DNA of 64,000 nt, taken from NCBI RefSeq assembly GCF_030547245.1, contig NZ_JAUOQT010000004.1, forward strand, positions 129,001 through 193,000, in the 5' to 3' direction. The position numbers and the translations under genes are program-made. This stretch comes from Oceanihabitans sp. 2_MG-2023 (GTDB lineage Bacteria; Bacteroidota; Bacteroidia; Flavobacteriales; Flavobacteriaceae). Below the pieces are notes generated by a model, which ran no database searches, was not told the DNA's origin, and saw only the letters and a list, made by a program, of their open reading frames with translations. How positions within the stretch are numbered: position 1 is the stretch's first letter; every line of letters begins with the position of its first letter. Shown here one piece after another: positions 36,776 to 45,820 of this stretch.

Positions 36776-37990
36776 TTATGCGATTTCCTGTTTTAGAATA
36801 CCTAGTGCTTCCATACAAGATTTCATCGTATTGAAAGTACGTTCAATATCTGCATCTAATCCTATTGAAAATCGAATAAGTCCATCACTCAATCCCATTG
36901 CTGCTTGTTCTTCTTCTGGGATTTCAGAAGATGTAGAGCTTCCTGGAGCAGAGAATAATGTTTTATAAAAGCCTAAACTTACTGCTAAATAACCCAAGTT
37001 TTTTTCTTGCATCATTTCCATTAAGGCATTGGCTTTATCTAAAGCACCAACATCAATAGTTAACATGCCACCAAAACCATATTTATTGTTCATCATACTT
37101 TTAAAGATGTGATGCGAAGGATGCGAAGTTAAACCTGGATATACTGTTTTAAGCCCTAAGTTTTCAAATTTTTCGGCTAAGTAAGTTGCATTCAAACTAT
37201 GTTGTTGCATTCTAATATGAAGTGTTCTTAAATTTTTTAATACCGAAGCAGCTCGTAAACTATCCATTGTGCTTCCTAAAAGCATACAAGCACCATCGTT
37301 TACATTTCGTAAATCATTAATAAACTCTTGAGTACCACAAATTACACCACCAACCGTGTCACTAGAACCATTAATAAATTTGGTTAAACTATGTATCACT
37401 ACATCTGCACCTAATTGCGCAGGAGAAATAGATAATGGGGAAAACGTATTATCAACAATCAATTTAAGATTGTATTTTTTTGCTAGTTTTGCTAAGCCTT
37501 TAATATCTGCAACTTCTAATAAGGGGTTGCTAACAGACTCGCAGTATATAACTTTTGTGTTTGGAGTAATAGCAGCTTCAACTACATCCATTTTTGTAAT
37601 ATCTACAAAAGAAGTTGTAATATTAAAGCGAGGTGTGAAATTTTTTAAGAACGCGTAGGTTCCTCCATAAATGGTTCTACTAGAAACAATATGATCTCCA
37701 GTACCACAAAGTTGCATAATTACTGGAGTAATAGCTCCCATTCCAGAAGCAGTTACATTCGCAGTTTCTGTGCCTTCCATTGCCGCAAGCGCTTCACCTA
37801 AATATAAATTAGAAGGTGTAGAATGGCGTGAATATAAGTAGCATCCATCTGCATTACCTTCAAAAGTATCAAACATGGTTTTAGCAGAAAGAAAGGTGTA
37901 TGTAGACGAATCGGAAATGGAAGGATTCACACCTCCAAATTCTCCAAAATATTGTAAATCTTGAATGTTGTTTGCTGGTTTAAAAGACAT
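36776..37990 (-). CDS. Cys/Met metabolism PLP-dependent enzyme (methionine gamma-lyase-like)
   Basis: A 404-aa enzyme of the trans-sulfuration family. Hallmarks are TASGMGAITPVIMQL, SRTIYGGTYAFLKNF, IYCESVSNPLLEVADI, VDNTFSPLSISPAQLGADVV, and the PLP lysine in HSLTKFINGSSDTVGG. The residue that is cysteine in methionine gamma-lyase (YGCT) is glycine here (YGGT), so the specific reaction (lyase, cystathionine synthase or sulfhydrylase) cannot be fixed. It is divergent from an Lrp-type regulator with a 165-bp gap, the usual arrangement for regulated amino-acid catabolism. Confidence 0.85.
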   Translation of the reverse strand: MSFKPANNIQDLQYFGEFGGVNPSISDSSTYTFLSAKTMFDTFEGNADGCYLYSRHSTPSNLYLGEALAAMEGTETANVTASGMGAITPVIMQLCGTGDHIVSSRTIYGGTYAFLKNFTPRFNITTSFVDITKMDVVEAAITPNTKVIYCESVSNPLLEVADIKGLAKLAKKYNLKLIVDNTFSPLSISPAQLGADVVIHSLTKFINGSSDTVGGVICGTQEFINDLRNVNDGACMLLGSTMDSLRAASVLKNLRTLHIRMQQHSLNATYLAEKFENLGLKTVYPGLTSHPSHHIFKSMMNNKYGFGGMLTIDVGALDKANALMEMMQEKNLGYLAVSLGFYKTLFSAPGSSTSSEIPEEEQAAMGLSDGLIRFSIGLDADIERTFNTMKSCMEALGILKQEIA

Positions 37991-38155
37991 AGTTGTATAT
38001 GGAATTAGTTTATTTTGATGTAAATTTCAGAAGTATTAGATTAATAATCAATATATGTTGTAATATTTAGATATTTTTTCTGTATTTATTTAAATTAGCA
38101 GTTCAATAATGGTATAATTTTAGGTTATTTCTATTTTTACTGAAAATTTTTCGAT

Positions 38156-38614
38156 ATGACTTTTGATGTAATAGACCAAAAACTACTTCAACTTTTACAA
38201 GCGGATAGTAAGCAAACCAATAAAGCATTATCTAATAAATTAAACCTTTCTGTTACTGCGGTTTATGAAAGAATTAAAAAACTAGAAAATCAGGGCGTTA
38301 TAAATAAGTATGTAGCTTTGGTTAATAAAGAAAAAGTAGCTAAATCTTTTGTAGCTTTTTGTCATGTAAAGCTTATTCAGCATTCCCAAGATTATGTGAT
38401 TAAGTTTGAAAACGAGGTGGCTAATTTACAAGAGGTTTTAGAGTGTTATCATATAAGTGGAGACTATGATTACCTTTTAAAAGTGCTAGTAAAAGATATG
38501 GCGGCTTTTAGAGAGTTTATGGTAAATAGACTAACAAAAATACACCATATTGGTAGTACGCATAGTATGTTTATGATTAATGAAGTAAAACATACTACGG
38601 CAATTACTATTTAA
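38156..38614 (+). CDS. Lrp/AsnC family transcriptional regulator
   Basis: A 152-aa regulator with an N-terminal helix-turn-helix (residues 5-60, with SNKLNLSVTAVYERIKKLEN) and a C-terminal RAM/AsnC ligand-binding domain (GDYDYLLKVLVKDMAAF). It probably senses an amino acid and controls the divergent PLP enzyme gene, as is usual for this pairing. Confidence 0.92.
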   Translation: MTFDVIDQKLLQLLQADSKQTNKALSNKLNLSVTAVYERIKKLENQGVINKYVALVNKEKVAKSFVAFCHVKLIQHSQDYVIKFENEVANLQEVLECYHISGDYDYLLKVLVKDMAAFREFMVNRLTKIHHIGSTHSMFMINEVKHTTAITI

Positions 38615-38728
38615 TTTTCATAAATCTTTCTGAAATTCTAGATAGCAGAAATAGATTAATATTATATTTAAAGTAAAATAGAATGCTTTAATATTTATCT
38701 TGCTGCTATTTAGTTAATTATGATTTTT

Positions 38729-40321
38729 ATGAAAAAACAACTACTACTTTTATTCTTAATTTTATTTTGTGCTTCCTGTTCTAGTGTTAAAAAACATAAT
38801 GAACATATAACATCTTTACATACAGTTGCAGCTTTGCAAAAAGATGTAGATAAAGCATATACGCAATTAAAAAAACATCATCCAAATATTAATTTATATA
38901 TAGCTAAAGAACGTTTAGATTTTAAATTTGATAGTTTAAAAAAGAGTATAGATAAACCACTTACAAGTTATGCTTTTTACGCTAAAATATCTCCAGTTAT
39001 TGCTAGTATAAGACAAGGGCATATTAATGTATATACACCAAAAAAACAGTTCAAGAGAAAGGCATATAAAGCATTGATTAAAAAGGATTTTACGATAAAC
39101 GATTTAGATTTTGATTATATTGAAAAGGAGTTAATAGTAACTAATATTCGTTCTCAAGATTCTTTTTTAATAGGAAGTGAAGTTATTAAAGTAGACGGTC
39201 AAGATATTAACGAATTAATAAATACGTATAAATCTAGAATGGCTTCTGATGGCTTTAATACAACCTTGTATGATAGAGTTTTAGGGAAAAGATTTGCAAA
39301 CTATTACTATAGTGATAAATTTTTTATCGATAGTTTACAAATTACTTTCCAAAAGAAGGATTCTGTTTTTAACCGCAATTTTAAACGCATTGAAAAAGAT
39401 GAAAAACAAGCAGATACTATAATAAAAGATAGTTTACAAAAAGATATCATTGTTAAACTTTCAAAAGAAGAACGTAAAGCAAAAAAGAAAAAGGAAAAAT
39501 TAATTAGAAAGCATAATTTAGTGTATGGTTATGTGAAATCTAGAAAAGAATATACTCGAAATTTAGAGTTTATAGGAAAAGATAGTACTGTTGCTTATAT
39601 GAAAATAAGAGGTTTTATGGGCGGAAGATATAAAACATTTTACGAAGAAATTTTTAAAAAGATAGATTCCTCTAAAACAGAAAATCTTATAATAGATCTA
39701 AGAGACAATGGAGGAGGAAGTTTAGCCGAAATTGCTCAACTCTATTCGTATTTAGCAGAAGAACCATATCGTTTTTTAGAGCCAGCAGAAGTGAATAGTA
39801 GAATTCCTTTTTTAAAGGCATTTATGTCGAATACAGAATCTACAGGAATTAAAATTTTGCTTGGTACTTTTTCTCCTTTTATAATCACTCACAATTGGAT
39901 TAAAACAAAAAAAGAAGCGGGGAAATTATATTATAAGTTTAAACAAACTAAAGAAGTAACGCCTAAAGAAAAAAGTTTTAAAGGAGCTGTTTATGTGTTA
40001 ATTAACGGGCATTCTTTTTCTGCATCTTCTGTTTTGTCTAACCAATTACAAGCCAATAAAAGAGCTGTTTTTGTAGGTGAAGAAACAGGAGGAGCATACA
40101 ATTCTACTGTTGCTGGAATTTTTAAAATCTATGAATTACCAGAATCTAAGTTAAAAATAAGAATAGGTGTAATGCAATTAGAAACACCTCACAAACAAAA
40201 ACCGGAAGGTTATGGTGTAAAACCAGATTATATAATATTGCCAACAATTAAAGATCGAAAAGAAAACAACGATCCAGAACTAAATTTTGTTTTAAATACT
40301 ATTGAAAATAAAAATAATTAG
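38729..40321 (+). CDS. S41 family peptidase, lipoprotein
   Basis: A 530-aa lipoprotein starting MKKQLLLLFLILF with a CASC lipobox; an ATG nine bases upstream is less likely. The C-terminal half has the S41 (tail-specific protease) domain: AYMKIRGFMGG, LIIDLRDNGGGSLAEIAQL, LINGHSFSASSVLSNQL with the catalytic serine, and FVGEETGGAYNS. A lysine-rich insertion (about 245-270) precedes the protease domain. It probably acts in the periplasm. The CPBP gene follows by 11 bases. Confidence 0.85.
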   Translation: MKKQLLLLFLILFCASCSSVKKHNEHITSLHTVAALQKDVDKAYTQLKKHHPNINLYIAKERLDFKFDSLKKSIDKPLTSYAFYAKISPVIASIRQGHINVYTPKKQFKRKAYKALIKKDFTINDLDFDYIEKELIVTNIRSQDSFLIGSEVIKVDGQDINELINTYKSRMASDGFNTTLYDRVLGKRFANYYYSDKFFIDSLQITFQKKDSVFNRNFKRIEKDEKQADTIIKDSLQKDIIVKLSKEERKAKKKKEKLIRKHNLVYGYVKSRKEYTRNLEFIGKDSTVAYMKIRGFMGGRYKTFYEEIFKKIDSSKTENLIIDLRDNGGGSLAEIAQLYSYLAEEPYRFLEPAEVNSRIPFLKAFMSNTESTGIKILLGTFSPFIITHNWIKTKKEAGKLYYKFKQTKEVTPKEKSFKGAVYVLINGHSFSASSVLSNQLQANKRAVFVGEETGGAYNSTVAGIFKIYELPESKLKIRIGVMQLETPHKQKPEGYGVKPDYIILPTIKDRKENNDPELNFVLNTIENKNN

Positions 40322-40332
40322 TTGCTATAAAT

Positions 40333-40959
40333 ATGGAATCAAACATACATAGATATACCGAGTTTTTTATTCTTTTTATATTACTTCCTGTAAGTTTTGT
40401 TTTTAATTACTCTTTTGTTATAAAGTTGATTTTAGGAGTGATAGGCTTTGTTTATGTAATTTATATTTTACTAAAAGTAGAAGGGAATACATTTAAAATA
40501 AATCCAAATTTAAATTGGAAACACTTTTGGAAAGTAACTTTTTTTAAAACAATTATCATTGGGGTGTTAACCACAATATTTGTTTGGTACACCAGTAAGG
40601 ATAGTCTTTTTAATGTGGTATTAAACAAGCCTTTTTTATGGTTGGCTATTTTATTTGTTTACAGTGTTTTCTCGGTTTATCCGCAAGAATTGATTTATCG
40701 GACTTTTTATTTTCAGCGCTACAAAAATTTGTTTGTTAATCATCAAATTTTAATGCTTGTAAATGCTATTGTGTTTTCGTTAGCACATTTGTTTTTTAAA
40801 AACAGTTTAGTAATTCTACTCACTTTTGTAGGTGGTTTATTATTTGCTTTTACATTTCATAAAACCAAATCTACATTTTTAGTATCTATAGAACATGCTA
40901 TCTATGGTTGTTGGTTGTTTACAGTAGGAATGGGAGAAATGTTAGGTTTTCCTACATAA
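40333..40959 (+). CDS. CPBP-family membrane protease homologue with altered motif 1
   Basis: A 208-aa membrane protein with about six helices. It resembles CPBP intramembrane metalloproteases: YPQELIYRTFYFQRYK for motif 1, NAIVFSLAHLFFK for motif 2, and FLVSIEHAIYG for motif 3. The usual EExxxR reads QELIYR, with the first glutamate replaced by glutamine, which may reduce or change activity. It follows the S41 peptidase gene. Confidence 0.75.
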   Translation: MESNIHRYTEFFILFILLPVSFVFNYSFVIKLILGVIGFVYVIYILLKVEGNTFKINPNLNWKHFWKVTFFKTIIIGVLTTIFVWYTSKDSLFNVVLNKPFLWLAILFVYSVFSVYPQELIYRTFYFQRYKNLFVNHQILMLVNAIVFSLAHLFFKNSLVILLTFVGGLLFAFTFHKTKSTFLVSIEHAIYGCWLFTVGMGEMLGFPT

Positions 40960-41011
40960 AATATTTTAATTAAATTGCACGTTATAATTAAATCCCTAGT
41001 TAATTATCTTT

Positions 41012-41782
41012 ATGAAATATTCCCAAATTAAACAACTGTATAAATCTATTTTCGAGTCTTATGATACGCCAACATTAGAAACGCACATCAAAAAAATTAT
41101 AGAGTTAGACTTTTATTTGCCGTACAGTTCTACCTTTTTTTGCATAACAAATACACAAGATCTTACTTTTGAATATATAAGTAAAAATTTTAATTCCTGT
41201 TTGGGTTTAGATGCAAACGAATTAAAAGTCAAAGGGATGCGATATTTTTGGAGTAGAATTCATCCGGATGATATTGATATATGGTTAAGTGCTTTAAATA
41301 GTTTAATGGAATTTACGATAACCGAAATACCAGCAGAAAAAAGACAAAGTGCAAACTATACATGGAATTATAGATTAAAAAATGCAAACGATGTGTATGT
41401 AAATATTATTCAAAATACAACCCCTTTAGCATTCGATTCAGATATGAAACCTATTATAGGATTAGCACATTACACGGTTTTAGATGCTAATATTAAAATG
41501 CAAATTACAGCATCTGCTAAGTTGTTAAATGCAAAAAATGAATACGAAACCATTTACTTTAATAACCACTCTCAAAAACTATTAGAAGGCGGAATTAGTA
41601 AAAGAGAACGAGATGTTGTTCGATTATTGGTTTTAAATAATACCAGTAAAGAAATTTCTGAAAAATTAAGTATAAGCTCACATACTGTTGATACACACCG
41701 AAGAAATATTCTTAAAAAATTAAATATATCCTCTACAGGAGAATTAATAGGAATGTTAAAAACAAATAAAAATTTAATCTAA
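41012..41782 (+). CDS. PAS-LuxR family transcriptional regulator
   Basis: A 256-aa protein with a PAS-like N-terminal half (IHPDDIDIW and NYTWNYRLKNANDVYVNII are PAS/PAC features) and a C-terminal LuxR-type helix-turn-helix, SKRERDVVRLLVLNNTSKEI through SSHTVDTHRRNILKKLN. It lacks a receiver domain, so it probably senses a ligand directly. Its target is unknown; it is a single-gene unit ending in a terminator. Confidence 0.85.
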   Translation: MKYSQIKQLYKSIFESYDTPTLETHIKKIIELDFYLPYSSTFFCITNTQDLTFEYISKNFNSCLGLDANELKVKGMRYFWSRIHPDDIDIWLSALNSLMEFTITEIPAEKRQSANYTWNYRLKNANDVYVNIIQNTTPLAFDSDMKPIIGLAHYTVLDANIKMQITASAKLLNAKNEYETIYFNNHSQKLLEGGISKRERDVVRLLVLNNTSKEISEKLSISSHTVDTHRRNILKKLNISSTGELIGMLKTNKNLI

Positions 41783-41870
41783 AATATTTTAAATTTACTC
41801 AATTTGAGTATTGTAGGTTATGGTTAAAACCTTCAAATTTGTATTGCTATTAATCAGTTTTAGGTAATAG

Positions 41871-41914
41871 GCCTATTCTAAAGTTTTTTTTAAAACTAAG
41901 GGATAGGCTTTTTT
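41871..41914 (+). terminator. Terminator after the LuxR-type regulator
   Basis: GCCTATTC pairs with GGATAGGC around an inner AGTTTT/AAAACT stem, followed by TTTTTT. Confidence 0.7.
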
Positions 41915-41992
41915 AGTTTCTATTCCTCTTATATAAAATCAAATTCTATTAAATTTCGTTAATCGTAATTCGTAAAACATAAATCAAAGTTG

Positions 41993-42000
41993 TACTTTTG
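41993..42000 (+). promoter_or_regulatory. -7 box of lpdA
   Basis: TACTTTTG, matching TAnnTTTG, lies 51 bases before the start codon. No clear -33 TTG. Confidence 0.5.
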
Positions 42001-42051
42001 TTTTCGTTTCCACGAAAGTGGAGATCTGTTAAATAAAAACAAGAAATTATT

Positions 42052-43449
42052 ATGAGTAAATATGATGTAGCAGTAATAGGTTCAGGACCTGGAGGATATG
42101 TAGCAGCAATACGTTGCGCACAATTAGGAATGAAAACTGCAATTATTGAAAAATATGCTACACTTGGCGGAACTTGTTTAAATGTAGGTTGTATACCAAG
42201 TAAAGCACTTTTAGATTCTTCACACCATTACGAAGATGCAATCAAACATTTTGAAGCGCATGGTATTGATATTCCTGGAGAAATTAAAGTCAACTTAAAA
42301 CAAATGATTGCAAGAAAACAATCTGTTGTAGACCAAACGACTGGAGGAATTGATTTTTTAATGAAGAAAAATAAAATCGATGTTTATGTTGGTGTAGGAA
42401 GTTTTAAAGATGCAACCCATATTACTATTACTGGTGATGAAACTACAGAGATTGAAGCAAAAAACACCATTATTGCTACAGGATCTAAACCATCTACATT
42501 ACCATTTATTGCATTAGATAAAGAACGAGTTATTACTTCTACCGAAGCTTTAAAACTTAAAGAAATACCGAAACATTTAATTGTAATTGGAGGAGGAGTT
42601 ATTGGCTTAGAGCTAGGTCAAGTTTATAAAAGATTAGGAGCAGAAGTAACTGTTGTTGAGTATATGGACAGAATTGTACCAACAATGGATTCTGGAGTTT
42701 CAAAAGAATTAAACAAAGTTTTAAAGAAGCAAAAATTCAAAATTAACGCTTCGCATAAAGTAAAATCTGTAGAAAGAAATGGAGATGAAGTTATTGTAAA
42801 AGCAGATAACAAAAAAGGAGAAGAAGTAACTTTTACTGGAGATTATTGTTTAGTATCGGTTGGTCGTCATGCATATACAGACGGTTTAAATGCGGAAGCT
42901 GCTGGAGTGAAATTAACAGATAGAGGCTTGGTAGATGTAAACGAACATTTACAAACAAGTGCATCTAATATTTATGCAATAGGGGATGTTATAAAAGGAG
43001 CAATGCTTGCTCATAAAGCAGAAGAAGAAGGTGTATTTGTTGCCGAAACTTTAGCAGGACAAAAACCACATATTGATTATAATTTAATTCCTGGAGTAGT
43101 TTATACTTGGCCAGAAGTTGCAGCTGTTGGTAAAACCGAAGAGCAATTAAAAGAAGCTGGAGTAGCATACAAAGTAGGTCAGTTTCCAATGCGCGCTTTG
43201 GGTAGAAGTAGAGCTAGTATGGATTTAGACGGATTTGTAAAAATTCTTGCAGATAAAACTACAGACGAAATTTTAGGAGTGCACATGGTTGGTGCTCGTG
43301 CTGCAGATATGATTGCTGAAGCAGTTGTAGCAATGGAATACAGAGCATCTGCAGAAGATGTTTCACGTATGTCGCATGCACACCCAACATTTACTGAAGC
43401 TATTAAAGAAGCAGCACTTGCTGCAAATGATAGAGCACTTCATATCTAA
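42052..43449 (+). CDS. lpdA: Dihydrolipoyl dehydrogenase
   Basis: A 465-aa flavoprotein of full length. FAD site GSGPGGYVAAIRCAQLG, redox disulfide GGTCLNVGCIPSK, NAD site IGGGVIGLELGQVYKRLGA, and the C-terminal HAHPTFTEAIKEAAL with the catalytic His-Glu pair are all present. It re-oxidises the lipoyl groups of 2-oxoacid dehydrogenase complexes and the glycine cleavage system. It is transcribed alone, so it probably serves several complexes. Confidence 0.95.
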   Translation: MSKYDVAVIGSGPGGYVAAIRCAQLGMKTAIIEKYATLGGTCLNVGCIPSKALLDSSHHYEDAIKHFEAHGIDIPGEIKVNLKQMIARKQSVVDQTTGGIDFLMKKNKIDVYVGVGSFKDATHITITGDETTEIEAKNTIIATGSKPSTLPFIALDKERVITSTEALKLKEIPKHLIVIGGGVIGLELGQVYKRLGAEVTVVEYMDRIVPTMDSGVSKELNKVLKKQKFKINASHKVKSVERNGDEVIVKADNKKGEEVTFTGDYCLVSVGRHAYTDGLNAEAAGVKLTDRGLVDVNEHLQTSASNIYAIGDVIKGAMLAHKAEEEGVFVAETLAGQKPHIDYNLIPGVVYTWPEVAAVGKTEEQLKEAGVAYKVGQFPMRALGRSRASMDLDGFVKILADKTTDEILGVHMVGARAADMIAEAVVAMEYRASAEDVSRMSHAHPTFTEAIKEAALAANDRALHI

Positions 43450-43503
43450 TCCTAAAAGGAGAATCAAAATATTACACTACGATTATTGTCGAAGTGCCTC
43501 AAT

Positions 43504-43552
43504 AAAAAAGCGAAACATTTGGTTATATTTCTAACTAGATGTTTCGCTTTTG
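43504..43552 (+). terminator. Terminator of lpdA
   Basis: AAAAGCGAAACAT and ATGTTTCGCTTTT form a 13-bp stem around a 20-nt loop. Confidence 0.8.
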
Positions 43553-43726
43553 TTTTATGTGTTTTCTTACAAGAATAGTGATTATAACTTATATAATTAC
43601 TTTTAATCGATTACTTCTTATTTCTACTTTTAAAATATCAAGATTATTTGTCTATATGCGAAATTTAAGAAGTTTTAAATATTGGAGTAAGCGCAGTAAA
43701 AATGATATTTAAATGAGTTAAAGATA

Positions 43727-43825
43727 TAGTAGCGTGTGAAATTGAAATTCAAGATTAAACAAATAGTGTTTATGGTTAATTAAGTTTTGTTAGAAAGGGC
43801 TTGGATTTTTTAAAGCACGCTACTA
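43727..43825. repeat. Long-range inverted repeat
   Basis: TAGTAGCGTG (43727-43736) and CACGCTACTA (43816-43825) are perfect complements separated by 79 bases. They are richer in G+C than the surroundings. Confidence 0.5.
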
Positions 43826-43826
43826 G

Positions 43827-43861
43827 AAAACCCTTTTCATTTTTTATGAAAGGGGGTTTTT
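43827..43861. terminator. Stem-loop at the convergent end before the LytTR regulator
   Basis: AAAACCC-TTTTCAT and ATGAAAGGGGGTTTT pair with small mismatches; T-rich flanks on both strands. It overlaps the regulator stop codon. Confidence 0.55.
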
Positions 43862-44576
43862 AATATTTATCTAATACGCTTAAAACCTCTTTTTTATAGC
43901 TCCTACTTATAGGTAATGCTTTTTTGTTTATGGTAATATACTCGTTGGTAAAAGAACTTATATAACGTATAGAAATAATAAAGGATCTATGTATTCTAAT
44001 AAATTTATTAGAAGGTAGCTTTGCTTCAATAGCACTTATTGTTTCTCTAGTTACAATCGTTTCCTTTTGCAAATGAATCTTTATATAATCGCTATAACTT
44101 TCTACATATAATATAGCTTCAAAATCTATTTTAAGCATACGTCTTTCCGAACGAATAAACATGAAATCTGCAGTTTTAGTTTTTTCAGTTGTAATCGTTT
44201 TCATATTACTATATACTTCAAAATAGGTGTTTACCGATTTTAATAAACGAGCAAAAGAAATCGGTTTTAAAAGGTAATCTACAGCTTGCAGTTCAAAACC
44301 TTCCACAGCATAATCTCTATATGCAGTGGTAAAGATAATTTTAATGTCTTTATTTATCGATTTAGCAAAGGAGATGCCTGAAATTTCGGGCATATTAATA
44401 TCTAGAAAAACCAAATCAATAGTATGGTTGCTAATTATATTAAAAGCTTCCATGGCATTACTGCAACTAGCTACAACATTAATATTGTCTATTTTTGAAA
44501 GATGTGTAGCAATAATTTCTCTAGCAATTGCTTCGTCATCTATTATTAAACAGTGTATGTTTTTTGTGTTTTGCAA
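43860..44576 (-). CDS. LytTR family response regulator
   Basis: A 238-aa response regulator: receiver domain (residues 5-125) with the DD pair at 13-14, phospho-acceptor D59 in LVFLDINMPEISG and the lysine in YLLKPISF, then a LytTR DNA-binding domain (about 145-235, with LYVESYSDYIKIH and FIRIHRSFII). It is phosphorylated by the adjacent kinase; the kinase stop and this start are directly adjacent. Probable targets include the divergent genes from 45821. Confidence 0.93.
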   Translation of the reverse strand: MQNTKNIHCLIIDDEAIAREIIATHLSKIDNINVVASCSNAMEAFNIISNHTIDLVFLDINMPEISGISFAKSINKDIKIIFTTAYRDYAVEGFELQAVDYLLKPISFARLLKSVNTYFEVYSNMKTITTEKTKTADFMFIRSERRMLKIDFEAILYVESYSDYIKIHLQKETIVTRETISAIEAKLPSNKFIRIHRSFIISIRYISSFTNEYITINKKALPISRSYKKEVLSVLDKY

Positions 44577-45629
44577 TTAATTATTATTTAATTTTAAATC
44601 TACTTTAAAAAGATTTTCTGAAGCGTCTATCTTTAAGTCGTATTTATTTTTATAGAGTAAATCTAACCTTTTTTTTATGTTTTGCAAACCTATGCCTTCA
44701 TTGGATGTTTCAGAGAAAGAGCTTGTGTTTACAATAGAAAAGAGAATGTTTTCTTTGGTAGAAGATACGTCAATTTTAATTTTTAAAACGCCGTTTTTTA
44801 TGCTTCCGTGTTTAAAACTATTTTCTATAAAAGGAAGTAAAAGCATTGGTGCTACTTGTGTTGTTTCATTTATGTCTTCACTAGTAAACGAAATATCCAA
44901 GGTGTTATTAAATCGCATTTTTTCTAAATCTATATAGTCTTTTATGTGATTTATTTCGTCTACTAATAATACAAATGGCTTATCTACTTGATACAATAAA
45001 TAGTCAAGTAAATTGGATAACTTTAATATCATTTCTGGTGTTTCATCTGCTTTTTTTAAAGCAAAACCATACATTGTATTTAAAGTATTAAACAAGAAAT
45101 GTGGATGAATTTGCATCTTTAAATAATGTAATTCTTGTTCTTTTAACTGTAACTGACCATCTAGAATTCTTGTTTCTAATATCTTGGTTTTTTCGGCATG
45201 TTTTAAATGAAGTTTTAAAAGCTTAAAAGCACTAACCAAAACCACTACAATATATACAGCTGTTGTAATTAAGATAATATTCCGTGTTAAAGGATTCATA
45301 TCGGCATAGCTAAAATTTGATAAATAAATTAGGCTAAAAAAAACGGAAACCATGATTAAATATCCCGAAATTATTATGGTATATAAACTGTATAAGCAAA
45401 ATCTAAAATATTGTTTACTTATTAAATATTCTGGAATTAATTTATAAATAGAAATATAGGTAGTAGCAATGGTAATAGGCATTAAAAACAAGGCAAAGGT
45501 TAAAGTGTCTTTGTAATTTTTGCTGCCAACACCAAAAAAATAGGTAAAAAATAAAAGTACAGCACACCAGAAAATAATGTGAAGTGTAATTTGTCCTATT
45601 TTATTTAAAATGTCTTTTCTAGAGAACAT
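44577..45629 (-). CDS. LytS/YehU-type sensor histidine kinase
   Basis: A 350-aa kinase with four membrane helices in the first 145 residues, no large extracellular domain, and a His_kinase family domain: YLKMQIHPHFLFNTLNTMYG with the phospho-accepting histidine, then the ATPase region with LPFIENSFKHG and EGIGLQNIKKRL. It signals to the adjacent LytTR regulator. The stimulus is unknown; short loops suggest membrane or envelope sensing. Confidence 0.92.
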   Translation of the reverse strand: MFSRKDILNKIGQITLHIIFWCAVLLFFTYFFGVGSKNYKDTLTFALFLMPITIATTYISIYKLIPEYLISKQYFRFCLYSLYTIIISGYLIMVSVFFSLIYLSNFSYADMNPLTRNIILITTAVYIVVVLVSAFKLLKLHLKHAEKTKILETRILDGQLQLKEQELHYLKMQIHPHFLFNTLNTMYGFALKKADETPEMILKLSNLLDYLLYQVDKPFVLLVDEINHIKDYIDLEKMRFNNTLDISFTSEDINETTQVAPMLLLPFIENSFKHGSIKNGVLKIKIDVSSTKENILFSIVNTSSFSETSNEGIGLQNIKKRLDLLYKNKYDLKIDASENLFKVDLKLNNN

Positions 45630-45696
45630 AACTGGTAATTAATTTACAATAATACTATAATTTTTGCGCGTTTATATTTTTTGTAGACGAATAACA

Positions 45697-45733
45697 GTTT
45701 TAACGCTTGTTTTAACATTATGGTTGTTTTAAT
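45697..45733. repeat. Three direct GTTTTAAC/T repeats, candidate LytTR binding sites
   Basis: GTTTTAAC at 45697-45704 and 45709-45716, and GTTTTAAT at 45726-45733, lie between the kinase gene and the divergent serine hydrolase gene. LytTR proteins bind direct repeats with a GTT core, so these are candidate operators. Spacings of 12 and 17 bases differ from the usual 21-22, which lowers confidence. Confidence 0.4.
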
Positions 45734-45784
45734 AGCAAAACAAGTCGTTCATCGCAAAAAAAAACAATCTTGTTCTTTCTTTTT

Positions 45785-45792
45785 TACGTTTG
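45785..45792 (+). promoter_or_regulatory. -7 box of the serine hydrolase gene
   Basis: TACGTTTG, a TAnnTTTG match, 28 bases before the ATG at 45821. No -33 TTG at normal spacing, consistent with an activator-dependent promoter. Confidence 0.5.
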
Positions 45793-45820
45793 TAGCATGT
45801 TTAAATTAACACCAATATAA

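Larger units (their letters stand above)
43450..43859. other. 410-bp non-coding gap
   Basis: Between lpdA and the LytTR regulator gene. It contains the lpdA terminator, a 10-bp perfect inverted repeat with a 79-nt loop, and a bidirectional stem at the convergent end. No open frame of note was seen; a small RNA is possible. Confidence 0.5.
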
